From an uncultured Oscillospiraceae bacterium (GTDB lineage Bacteria; Bacillota; Clostridia; Oscillospirales; Ruminococcaceae): a stretch of 25,224 nt of DNA. The stretch spans positions 1 through 25,224 of the forward strand of contig UQSL01000020.1 in assembly GCA_900543705.1 (NCBI GenBank), read 5' to 3'. Positions 1 to 7,665 of this stretch are shown here, one piece after another. The position numbers were made by a program, and so were the translations under genes. How positions within the stretch are numbered: position 1 is the first letter of the stretch; each line of letters begins with the position of its first letter. The notes under the pieces were generated by a model that was not told the DNA's origin, did not search any database, and worked only from the letters and a program-made list of their open reading frames with translations.

Positions 1-235
1 CCAGCTCAACAAACACTTCACGATTTCCTCAATGCCGGTTGTCTCCTCTCAGTACTGGAACAGTGTTCATGGAAACACTCCGGATCAGGTTAAACAGGAT
101 TTGGAAGGATTGCAAACCATGCGGACCCTGGCTGACAACATGGCATGGCTGCTCCAGTGTATCCAGGCCGGAAAGGAAGCCGGCGTCCCCTACCCTGAAC
201 GGGAACGCAGAATCAGCACAAGCTTTATCCGATAA
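1..235 (+). CDS. Flavodoxin-like NAD(P)H-dependent oxidoreductase, C-terminal part (5' truncated by window)
   Basis: The reading frame is open from the window's left edge (codons begin at base 2) and stops at 233-235, so only about 77 C-terminal residues are visible. The start lies outside the window; the ATG at 32 is internal, because the residues before it (LNKHFTISS) continue the same protein. The visible part contains SSQYWN-VHGNTP, then LQTMRTLADNMAWLL and a C-terminal PERE-R-STSFIR. From memory this pattern matches the C-terminal region of the flavodoxin-fold NADPH-dependent FMN reductase family common in Clostridia. Such proteins bind FMN and reduce quinones or other acceptors in the cytosol; the substrate cannot be read here. 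It converges on the parC-like gene and may share the hairpin at 385-418 as terminator. The family is fairly secure; the specific function is not. Confidence 0.72.
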   Translation, partial: QLNKHFTISSMPVVSSQYWNSVHGNTPDQVKQDLEGLQTMRTLADNMAWLLQCIQAGKEAGVPYPERERRISTSFIR

Positions 236-384
236 ATCAGCTTATTACGAAGCCAGCATGACACTTTTTCGCTTTGTTCAAGCCATTGGGCACTGATTAC
301 TTGGCGGATGAACCCTTAAAAGGGTCTACCCTGCATGGAAAGGTTGACGAACAGGGCGCGAGAATCCTGTAGTTTCCTGAATCA
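236..384 (+). other. Gene-free stretch with possible coding remnants
   Basis: About 150 bases lie between the stop of the oxidoreductase and the shared terminator hairpin. No complete gene is visible. Two short open stretches in different + frames (about 258-296 and 262-372) look mildly protein-like, the second ending in HGKVDEQGARIL, but neither has a ribosome binding site or a recognisable family. It may be an ordinary 3' untranslated region or the decayed end of a gene. Confidence 0.3.
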
Positions 385-418
385 AAAAACTTCCACAGCG
401 TTTGCTGTGGAAGTTTTT
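385..418 (-). terminator. Bidirectional intrinsic terminator between convergent genes
   Basis: A perfect 15-bp stem (385-399 with 404-418) has a GTTT loop and is flanked by A/T runs on both sides, so both strands end in a U tract. It lies 14 bases past the stop of the parC-like gene and would also stop transcripts from the + strand oxidoreductase gene. Confidence 0.85.
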
Positions 419-432
419 AACCCCATATCTTT

Positions 433-2673
433 TTATTCCAGCTTCATCTGGATATCCTGTGCATCCTTCGGCGTCACACCCGTCGAGGGCAGGGATTTCA
501 CCCGGATACGCTCGGCGTTTTGATATTTTGTCTCGTCAAAGGGCTCGGCACCTGTTACCGCGACTTTGCCTTTCACTGAGGCGACAATCACGCCCTGTGT
601 GTCCTTTGCCCTTTTTGGAGCCAACTGCGAGGTGGAAAAGGCCAGGACTCGTCCGTTTGACAGAGTTAGCATAATCTCCGTATCCTCCTGCAACTTGAGC
701 ATTTTACACAGCTCGAGCTTCGGGCAGTAGGCGTTCATCAGCTTTTTCCTGCGCGTCTTGGTCTGGTAAGAGGACAGCGGCACCTTTGCCACGCGGCCGC
801 CGGTGAATACAAAGAGCATATAACCGGAATAATCCTGAGTCATGGCAATCGAAACTACGGACTCCCCCTCGTCCATGGAGAGTTTAGCGGGGAGATAGTC
901 GCCGAGCACACTTGCCTTCGAGTCTTCAAAATCGCTCAGCCGCGCTTTGTATACTTGATGGTGATTGGTAAACACCAGAAGCTCGGTACTGTTCGTTGAC
1001 ATAAAAGAGACGGCGATTTCATCCCCCTGCTTGAGCTTGTGCTCCGAACTCATACGCAGGGATTGCGGAGGAATCTTTTTCAAGTATCCCTCTTTGGTCA
1101 GGAATACATGGACCGGATAATCCGGAATCTCCTCTACTATCTCTGCGACTTCCTCCGCGCTGACGTCCGCAATCAGACTGCGCCTGGGCTGGCTGTATTT
1201 TTTACTGACTTCTTTTAGCTCGGAGATAATAATTGCGCTTATTTTCTTATCACTCGAGAGGATACCCTCCATCTCCTCGATTTCCTGTTCCAGCCCCTCC
1301 GTCTCCTGTGTGCGCTTGAGAATGTACTCCCGGTTTAAGTGGCGCAGCTTGATTTCCGCGACATATTCCGCCTGGGTTTCATCAATACCGAACCCAATCA
1401 TCAAATTGGATACGACCTCGCTCTCCTCCTCGGTCTCGCGCACGATTTTGATCGCCTTGTCAATATCGAGCAGGATTTTCGCAAGGCCCTGGAGCAGGTG
1501 CAGCTTATCCCGCTTCTTCTTTAAATCGTAGCAGGTGCGGCGTACCACACATTCCTTCCGGAAACGAATCCAATACCCGATTAGCTTGCCGATTCCGAGC
1601 ACCATTGGATACCCGTCAATCAGGACGTTGAAATTACAGGAAAAGGTATCCTCCAGCGGGGTCAGGCGGTAGAGTTTTTGCATTAGTTTGTCCGGGTCGA
1701 CGCCTCGTTTCAGATCAATCGTGACCTTGAGCCCGGAGAGGTCCGTCTCGTCACGCATATCGGAGATTTCCCGCACTTTACCGGACTTGATCAAATCTAC
1801 AACCTTATCCATAATAGTCTCGACCGTGGTCGTCGGCGGGATTTCCGTGATTTCGATGCAGTTTAGGGATTTGTCATAGCTGTACCGACAGCGGACCTTT
1901 ACACTGCCGCGTCCGGTCTCATAGATTTTCTCTAGTTCTTTGGGATCGTAGAGGATAGTTCCCCCGCCTGGGAAATCCGGCGCTTTGAGCGTGTCCGCGA
2001 TGACGTGCTCCGGGTTTTTAAGCAGGGCGATCGTGGTCTCACAGACCTCGCTCAAGTTAAACGGGCAGATGGAGCTTGCCATCCCGACTGCGATTCCCAC
2101 ATTGGAGTTGACAAGAATTGAGGGGAAAGTCGCAGGCAGCAGGGTCGGCTCCTTGGTAGTATTGTCGTAGTTGTCCACAAAATCGACCGTATCCTTGTCG
2201 ATATCCTTGAACAGCTCCGCACTGATGGGCTCGAGCTTTGCCTCGGTATATCGTGCGGCCGCGTAGGCCATATCTCGGGAATACGCCTTGCCGAAATTGC
2301 CCTTACTGTCCACATAAGGATGGAGCAGCGCCTCATAGCCGCGAGAGAGACGCACCATCGTCTCATAGATCGTTTGATCACCGTGAGGATTAAGGCGCAT
2401 CGTCTGTCCGACGATGTTCGCAGACTTGGTTCTCGCGGAACCGAGCAGTCCCATCTTATACATAGTATACAACAGCTTACGGTGAGAGGGCTTGAATCCG
2501 TCGATTTCCGGAATCGCACGGGACAGGATAACACTCATCGCATAGGGCATGTAATTTTGTTCGAGTGTGTCATCAATGGGCTGGCGTAATACACTGCCCG
2601 CCCCGGCAATATATGCCTTGGTATTGACGCGCTTTGGGCTCGTCGGTTCTTTTTTGGGTCTCTTTGCTGCCAT
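433..2673 (-). CDS. parC: DNA topoisomerase IV / gyrase-like subunit A (ParC-like)
   Basis: This is the DNA-cleaving subunit of a type IIA topoisomerase, 746 residues. It would partner with the ParE-like subunit encoded just upstream to pass one duplex through another in decatenation or supercoil relaxation. The catalytic tyrosine is Y142, in AAARYTEAKL. The winged-helix drug pocket is HGDQTIYE (97-104). The C-terminal third (about 500-730) carries repeats of the beta-pinwheel type, but I see no QRRGGKG GyrA box, which argues against supercoiling gyrase. The length fits ParC better than the usual 800+ of GyrA. The ATG has GGAGG seven bases upstream, and the gap to parE is 37 bp. The first 20 residues are lysine-rich. 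The Gln at the position of E. coli GyrA Ser83 is unusual. A topoisomerase subunit is near certain; the ParC rather than GyrA label is moderately sure. Confidence 0.9.
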   Translation of the reverse strand: MAAKRPKKEPTSPKRVNTKAYIAGAGSVLRQPIDDTLEQNYMPYAMSVILSRAIPEIDGFKPSHRKLLYTMYKMGLLGSARTKSANIVGQTMRLNPHGDQTIYETMVRLSRGYEALLHPYVDSKGNFGKAYSRDMAYAAARYTEAKLEPISAELFKDIDKDTVDFVDNYDNTTKEPTLLPATFPSILVNSNVGIAVGMASSICPFNLSEVCETTIALLKNPEHVIADTLKAPDFPGGGTILYDPKELEKIYETGRGSVKVRCRYSYDKSLNCIEITEIPPTTTVETIMDKVVDLIKSGKVREISDMRDETDLSGLKVTIDLKRGVDPDKLMQKLYRLTPLEDTFSCNFNVLIDGYPMVLGIGKLIGYWIRFRKECVVRRTCYDLKKKRDKLHLLQGLAKILLDIDKAIKIVRETEEESEVVSNLMIGFGIDETQAEYVAEIKLRHLNREYILKRTQETEGLEQEIEEMEGILSSDKKISAIIISELKEVSKKYSQPRRSLIADVSAEEVAEIVEEIPDYPVHVFLTKEGYLKKIPPQSLRMSSEHKLKQGDEIAVSFMSTNSTELLVFTNHHQVYKARLSDFEDSKASVLGDYLPAKLSMDEGESVVSIAMTQDYSGYMLFVFTGGRVAKVPLSSYQTKTRRKKLMNAYCPKLELCKMLKLQEDTEIMLTLSNGRVLAFSTSQLAPKRAKDTQGVIVASVKGKVAVTGAEPFDETKYQNAERIRVKSLPSTGVTPKDAQDIQMKLE

Positions 2674-2710
2674 CAGGTTGCCTCCGTCAGAGTAATATGC
2701 TCCCAGTCAA

Positions 2711-4729
2711 TCAGGATACGTCGGTGAGCTCCAGATATTTATTTCCGTTTTGGGCGATAAATTCTTTTCTGCCGGAAAGATTATCTCCAAGTAAAACATC
2801 GAACATGAGAAACGCCCGCTCTGCATCCTCCATCGTCACCTGAATCAGACGGCGAGTCTCGGGGTTCATGGTCGTCAGCCACATCATATCCGGCTCATTC
2901 TCACCGAGTCCTTTCGAGCGTTGGATGGTATATTTCGCCTTGCCAATCTGCTCTAAAATCTCGCTTTTTTCCTTTTCTGTGTAGGCAAAATAGGTCTGCT
3001 CCTTGGTGGTAATCTCAAAGAGCGGGGACTCCGCGATGTACACAAAGCCCTGCTCAATCAGAGTCGGCATCAGCCGGTAAATCATCGTCAAAATCAAGGT
3101 GCGGATTTGGAAGCCGTCCACGTCTGCATCCGTGCAGATGACGACCTTGTTCCACCGCAGGCCGTTTATATCAAAGCTTGCAAGATCTTTGTTCGCCTTG
3201 GTCTTGACCTCCACCCCACAGCCGAGAACCTTAACAAGGTCGGTGATGATGTCGTTTTTGAAAATCTTATCGTATTCCGCTTTCAGGCAGTTGAGAATCT
3301 TACCGCGCACCGGGATGATGGCCTGAAATTCCGAATCCCGCCCCATCTTGCATGCACCAAGCGCGGAGTCGCCCTCCACAATGTAGACCTCCCGGCGGGA
3401 GACGTCCTTGGTACGGCAGTCGACGAATTTTTGCACACGATTGGCAAAATCCACGGTACCGGCAAGCTTCTTTTTCAGGTTCAGCCTGGTTTTTTCCGCA
3501 TTTTCGCGGCTGCGCTTGTTGATAATTACCTGCTCGGCGATTTTGTTCGCCTCGTCCGGATTCTCAATGAAATAGACCTCCAGTGAATGGCGTAGAAAGG
3601 CGTTCATCGCCTCATAGATAAACTTGTTGGTAATCGCTTTTTTGGTCTGGTTCTCATAAGAAGTCTGGGTGGAAAATGATGAGGAAACGAGAATCAGGCA
3701 GTCCTCGACATCCTGAAACGAGATTTTGCCCTCGTTTTTCAGGTATTTTCCCGTCTGCTTGAGATATTGGTCAATCGAAAAGACAAAGGCCGCTCGCACG
3801 GCGCGCTCCGGAGAGCCGCCGTGTTCCAGAAAACTGGAGTTGTGATAGTATTCCAGACGCTTTTCCCGGTTAGAAAAGCAAAAGGCCACATTCAGCTTGA
3901 CTTTGTATTCCGCCTTGTCCTCCCTGTCTCTTCCGTGCTGCTCGTCATGGAAGGTCTGCACCGAGGTAAGAGCATTGTCGCCCGCAATCTCCTTTACGTA
4001 ATCGGAAATTCCGTTTTGGTAGACAAATTCCTTTGTTTCAAAGCCGTTCTCCGTCTCATTTCGAAATTCAAACACAAGCCCCGCATTGACGACGGCCTGA
4101 CGCCCCAGCATATCCTCATAGAATTCCAACGGGATGGCAATGTCGGTAAAAACTTCCAAATCCGGGCGCCAGCGCTGTTTGGTGCCGGTCTGACGGCGCT
4201 TGGCAGGTTCCTTTTTCAGCCCGCCGACGTTCTTCCCCTTTTCAAAATGCAGAGTATAGAGATATCCGTCCCGACACACCTGCACATCGAAGTACTCGGA
4301 GGCATACTGGGTCGCACAGGCTCCAAGCCCGTTGAGGCCGAGAGAGTATTCATACCCCTCACCCTCATTGGTGTTGTATTTTCCGCCCGCGTACAGCTCA
4401 CAGAAAACGAGTTCCCAGTTGTAGCGCTGCTCGCGCTCGTTGAAATCGACCGGGATACCGCGTCCAAAATCCTCGATTTCCACCGAATGGTCTTTGTACC
4501 GGGTGATGATGATACGGTCTCCAGCCCCCTCTCTTGCCTCGTCAATGGAGTTGGAGAGGATTTCAAACACCGCGTGCTCGCACCCCTCAATGCCATCCGA
4601 GCCGAAGATGACGGCCGGGCGTTTGCGGACGCGCTCCTCATCCTTGAGCACCTGGATACTGTCGTTGTCATATTCTTTTTTACCGCGCCTTGCCGGCGTC
4701 TTTTTCTTTTGCTCGTTATTTTCCGCCAT
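2711..4729 (-). CDS. parE: DNA topoisomerase IV / gyrase-like subunit B (ParE-like ATPase)
   Basis: This is the ATPase subunit of a type IIA topoisomerase, 672 residues from the chosen start. GHKL ATPase motifs are EILSNSIDEA (E56, N60), DFGRGIP (87-93) and GLNGLGA (131-137). The transducer QTK is at 361-363. Toprim motifs are EGDSA (452-456) and DADVDG (534-539), with KGLGE further on. The usual SHI after DADVDG is FQI here, so this is a divergent branch, not the standard GyrB found beside dnaA and recF. I chose the ATG at 4729 because GGAGG precedes it by five bases. An in-frame TTG at 4798 would add 23 residues but has no clear ribosome binding site. It is the first gene of a two-gene operon with the parC-like gene, driven by the promoter at 4832-4861. 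Confidence 0.9.
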   Translation of the reverse strand: MAENNEQKKKTPARRGKKEYDNDSIQVLKDEERVRKRPAVIFGSDGIEGCEHAVFEILSNSIDEAREGAGDRIIITRYKDHSVEIEDFGRGIPVDFNEREQRYNWELVFCELYAGGKYNTNEGEGYEYSLGLNGLGACATQYASEYFDVQVCRDGYLYTLHFEKGKNVGGLKKEPAKRRQTGTKQRWRPDLEVFTDIAIPLEFYEDMLGRQAVVNAGLVFEFRNETENGFETKEFVYQNGISDYVKEIAGDNALTSVQTFHDEQHGRDREDKAEYKVKLNVAFCFSNREKRLEYYHNSSFLEHGGSPERAVRAAFVFSIDQYLKQTGKYLKNEGKISFQDVEDCLILVSSSFSTQTSYENQTKKAITNKFIYEAMNAFLRHSLEVYFIENPDEANKIAEQVIINKRSRENAEKTRLNLKKKLAGTVDFANRVQKFVDCRTKDVSRREVYIVEGDSALGACKMGRDSEFQAIIPVRGKILNCLKAEYDKIFKNDIITDLVKVLGCGVEVKTKANKDLASFDINGLRWNKVVICTDADVDGFQIRTLILTMIYRLMPTLIEQGFVYIAESPLFEITTKEQTYFAYTEKEKSEILEQIGKAKYTIQRSKGLGENEPDMMWLTTMNPETRRLIQVTMEDAERAFLMFDVLLGDNLSGRKEFIAQNGNKYLELTDVS

Positions 4730-4831
4730 AGGTTCCTCCGGTGTATCAATTGGGTTTCTCCTTGGAGAAAGCTTTTGCTTTGTAGTTAAAGATTTCAAAC
4801 GTCCTACCTAGTTTTTTGCCCATATTTTATT

Positions 4832-4861
4832 ATTATACGCGCAAGCAAAATGGACTGTCAA
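4832..4861 (-). promoter_or_regulatory. Sigma-A-type promoter for parE-parC
   Basis: On the - strand a consensus TTGACA (4856-4861) and a consensus TATAAT (4832-4837) are separated by 18 bases. Transcription would start near 4825, leaving a leader of about 95 bases before the parE ATG. The leader holds two very small hairpins (an AAAGC/GCTTT pair, then TCTCC/GGAGA). I see no operator. Confidence 0.8.
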
Positions 4862-5110
4862 GTTTTGGGGGAGTTTGTATCTTGGTTTGTCATATGCAAT
4901 GCGGTTGTTTTCGTGGATAAGCATCATTCTGTGTCCGGAGACATAAGAAAGTTGAGCAAAGCATATAAGCGTTGCCTAACGAAATTCGTTGCGGTCTTCT
5001 GTCGTACGGGGTCAATCCCTGCAATGAGATAACAAGGGAAAGCCCTGCCCCTATCAGCGCTCTGAAAGAAGGCAAAACGAAGCTTGTGCCGCCAGGCACA
5101 TATTTACTAC
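4862..5110. other. Unassigned intergenic DNA with several small hairpins
   Basis: About 250 bases lie between the parE promoter and the ftsH terminator. No gene can be supported: both strands carry moderately long open frames, neither with a ribosome binding site or a familiar protein. Visible structure includes a TGTC/GACA hairpin (4932-4943), an AACG/CGTT hairpin (4979-4991) and a GTGCC/GGCAC hairpin with a four-base loop (5086-5099). It could hold a small RNA or a dispersed repeat copy, or be decayed coding DNA. Confidence 0.35.
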
Positions 5111-5115
5111 AGCAA

Positions 5116-5155
5116 AAAGCCTTTCCTTTTGGGAAAATTCAAAAGGAAAGGCTTT
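5116..5155 (-). terminator. Intrinsic terminator of the rnj-to-ftsH operon
   Basis: A perfect 15-bp stem (5116-5130 with 5141-5155) has a 10-base loop and, on the - strand, runs into a T tract. It begins ten bases past the ftsH stop, as expected for the end of the long - strand operon. Confidence 0.88.
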
Positions 5156-5164
5156 GGCTCAAAA

Positions 5165-7081
5165 CTAGTGGGGCAGTTCTCCGGATTCTTCTTGCTCCGT
5201 CCGAGAGGGGGCGGAAACAAAGGATGTTTCCAGGATCGAATCTTCTACGTATTCTCCGTTCATCATCTTGGCAAATAACTCACCGTCCATCTTCTCATGG
5301 TTGAACAGATACTGTGCAACTTTGTGAAGCTGGTCAATGTGCTCGGTCAGAATCTGCTGGGTGGTGGTGTATGCCTTATCAATCAGCTTGCGGATTTCAG
5401 AATCGATCTCCCCGGCAATCTCCTCGGAATAATCGCGGGTATGGCCGAAATCACGGCCAAGGAACACGCCACCGCCCTGGTCCGTTCCATATTGGATGGG
5501 ACCGAGCTTCTCCGAGAAACCGTACTGGGTAACCATATTGCGTGCCACCTGGGTTGCGCGCTGGATATCGTTGGACGCACCGGTAGAGATATCCTCCAAA
5601 ATCAGCTTTTCCGCTGCACGCCCGCCGAGCAGGGTCACAAGGGATGCAAACATATCCTTTTGCAGGACATAGTTTTTGTCCTCAATTGGAAGGGACATGG
5701 TATAGCCTCCGGCCATCCCGCGCGGGATAATGGAAATCTGGTGTACCGGGTTTTCCGGATCCGCGTAGTAGGTGGTGACCGCATGGCCCGCTTCGTGATA
5801 GGAGGTAAGCTTTTTCTCCTTATCCGATACCACATGGGATTTTTTCTCCGGGCCGGCAACGACCTTTATTGTCGCCTCCTCGATTTCTTCCATCGTGATG
5901 GCCTTTTTATTCTTACGTGCTGCAAGCAGGGCGCTCTCATTCATCAGGTTTTCGAGGTCAGCGCCCGTAAAGCCGGAGGTTGTCTTTGCGATAACACTCA
6001 AGTCGACGTCCGGCCCGAGCGGCTTGTTGCGAGAATGCACCCGCAGGATTGCCTCCCTACCTTTGACGTCCGGATAGCCGACGAGGATTTCCCGGTCAAA
6101 CCGTCCCGGACGCAGCAGGGCCGGGTCAAGGATATCGCGGCGGTTGGTTGCCGCAATAATGATAACGCTCTCATTTCCGGTAAAGCCGTCCATCTCAACG
6201 AGCAGCTGGTTGAGCGTCTGCTCGCGCTCGTCATGCCCGCCGCCGAGTCCGGCGCCGCGCTGGCGGCCGACTGCGTCGATCTCATCAATGAAGATGATGC
6301 TCGGCGCGTTTTTCTTTGCCTGGTCGAACAGGTCACGGACACGGGATGCACCGACGCCCACAAACATCTCAACAAAGTCGGAACCGGAAATTGAGAAAAA
6401 CGGGACTCCCGCCTCCCCTGCGACCGCACGGGCAAGCAGGGTCTTACCGGTACCCGGCGGGCCCATCAGCAGCACGCCTTTAGGGATACGGGCGCCAAGC
6501 TCGGTAAACTTGCGGGGGCTTCTCAGAAAATCGACGATTTCCTCCAGCTCCGCCTTTTCCTCATCTGCGCCCGCGACATCCTTAAAGGTAGTCTTGGGCC
6601 GGTCGGACTGCTGTTTCACCTTTGCCTTGCCAAACGACATCGCGTTGCCAGCGCCGCCGTTTGCCTTGTTCATCATGTAGAACCAGAGCACCAGCATCAG
6701 GATGATGAGTCCCACGCTCGGCAGCATGCTCACCCACCAAGGGATGTCCGCAGGCCGCTCATAGTCCACGAGAACCTTATTGTCCGGATGCTCCTCATTA
6801 TACTTTTCCACAATGGGCTTGACATCCGAGAGGAACAAATCTACACTCGGCACCTTGTAGACAATCTGGGTCTTTTTGTCGTCATTGAGGTTCATCACCA
6901 ATTCCCCTGAGCCGATGCTCAGTTTATAATCGGCTACCTCACCTTTTTCAAAATACTCGATGATCTGATAATACTTATAGGTGCTTCGCGGCTGAGCCGT
7001 CAAAAACATCATCGCGCCAATCAGAAGAAATCCAAGTATCACAGCATAGATTCCTATGCTTTTTGTTCGTTTACTCGCCAA
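5165..7081 (-). CDS. ftsH: ATP-dependent zinc metalloprotease FtsH
   Basis: This is a membrane-anchored AAA+ protease that extracts and degrades membrane and short-lived cytosolic proteins as a hexamer, 638 residues. Two transmembrane segments (about 9-28 and 117-137) flank an extracytoplasmic domain. The AAA module has Walker A GPPGTGKT (207-214), Walker B IIFIDEID (262-269) and a second region of homology with RPGRFDR (324-330). The zinc site HEAGH is at 429-433, with a later Asp ligand in GASNDI. The length is normal for the family. The start codon is TTG (7079-7081), with GGAG seven to eight bases upstream; no better ATG lies nearby. It is the last gene of the operon, 44 bp after hpt, and is followed by a strong terminator. 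Confidence 0.97.
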   Translation of the reverse strand: MASKRTKSIGIYAVILGFLLIGAMMFLTAQPRSTYKYYQIIEYFEKGEVADYKLSIGSGELVMNLNDDKKTQIVYKVPSVDLFLSDVKPIVEKYNEEHPDNKVLVDYERPADIPWWVSMLPSVGLIILMLVLWFYMMNKANGGAGNAMSFGKAKVKQQSDRPKTTFKDVAGADEEKAELEEIVDFLRSPRKFTELGARIPKGVLLMGPPGTGKTLLARAVAGEAGVPFFSISGSDFVEMFVGVGASRVRDLFDQAKKNAPSIIFIDEIDAVGRQRGAGLGGGHDEREQTLNQLLVEMDGFTGNESVIIIAATNRRDILDPALLRPGRFDREILVGYPDVKGREAILRVHSRNKPLGPDVDLSVIAKTTSGFTGADLENLMNESALLAARKNKKAITMEEIEEATIKVVAGPEKKSHVVSDKEKKLTSYHEAGHAVTTYYADPENPVHQISIIPRGMAGGYTMSLPIEDKNYVLQKDMFASLVTLLGGRAAEKLILEDISTGASNDIQRATQVARNMVTQYGFSEKLGPIQYGTDQGGGVFLGRDFGHTRDYSEEIAGEIDSEIRKLIDKAYTTTQQILTEHIDQLHKVAQYLFNHEKMDGELFAKMMNGEYVEDSILETSFVSAPSRTEQEESGELPH

Positions 7082-7125
7082 ACAGCTTCACTCCTAACTC
7101 CTTTGTAGTATCTGCAAAAAAGCGG

Positions 7126-7665
7126 TTATTTTTCATATACTTCTGGTTTTAACACGCCAATAAATGGTAAATTGCGGTATTTCTCATCATAATCAAGCCC
7201 ATAGCCCACAACAAATTCATCCGGCACCTGAAAACCGATATAATCCGCCTTCACATCCGCAGTACGGCGTTCCGGCTTGTCAAGCAGTGTGCAGATGCGG
7301 ATGCTTCTCGGACCGCGGGAGGCGAGGTTTTCCTTGAGATAGCTCAGCGTGTTTCCACTGTCCAGGATATCCTCCACAATCAACAGGTCATACCCTTCAA
7401 TGTTTAAATCCAAATCCTTGATAATCTTGACGACGCCAAGGCTTTTTGTCCCGGAACCATAGCTTGAGACACTCATAAAATCGATGCGCGCTGGAATCGT
7501 AATGGCCCGCATCAAATCCGCCATAAAAACAACGGACCCTTTGAGCACGCTGACCAGCAGCAACGGCCGCCCCTCATAATCTTTGGAAATCTGCGCGCCG
7601 AGCGCAATTACTTTGTCTTTCAGCTCCTGTTCACTAACAAGGGTCTTGAGGATATCCTGTTTCAT
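7126..7665 (-). CDS. hpt: Hypoxanthine phosphoribosyltransferase
   Basis: This cytosolic purine-salvage enzyme transfers phosphoribose from PRPP to hypoxanthine (and usually guanine), giving IMP or GMP; 179 residues. The PRPP-binding loop is VEDILDSGNTL (97-107). LLLVSVLKGSVVF (35-47) is the substrate-side loop, and VGYGLDYDEKYRNLP lies near the C-terminus, all typical of bacterial HPRT. The ATG at 7665 was preferred over a longer in-frame start because it overlaps the tilS stop as ATGA. That implies translational coupling, and the length then fits the family. The tilS-hpt-ftsH order is a well-known Firmicute arrangement. Confidence 0.95.
   Translation of the reverse strand: MKQDILKTLVSEQELKDKVIALGAQISKDYEGRPLLLVSVLKGSVVFMADLMRAITIPARIDFMSVSSYGSGTKSLGVVKIIKDLDLNIEGYDLLIVEDILDSGNTLSYLKENLASRGPRSIRICTLLDKPERRTADVKADYIGFQVPDEFVVGYGLDYDEKYRNLPFIGVLKPEVYEK

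Noticed and set aside
3767..4789. Plus-strand open frame of 340 codons opposite parE
   Set aside because: It is a shadow of the parE-like gene, lacks a binding site and has no recognisable motif.
4796..4798. Upstream TTG as an alternative start for the ParE-like protein
   Set aside because: It lacks a ribosome binding site, while the ATG at 4729 has GGAGG at ideal spacing and gives a typical N-terminus.
4972..5304. Open + frame of 110 codons running from the intergenic segment into ftsH
   Set aside because: It crosses the ftsH terminator and overlaps ftsH antisense, has no ribosome binding site and resembles no known protein.
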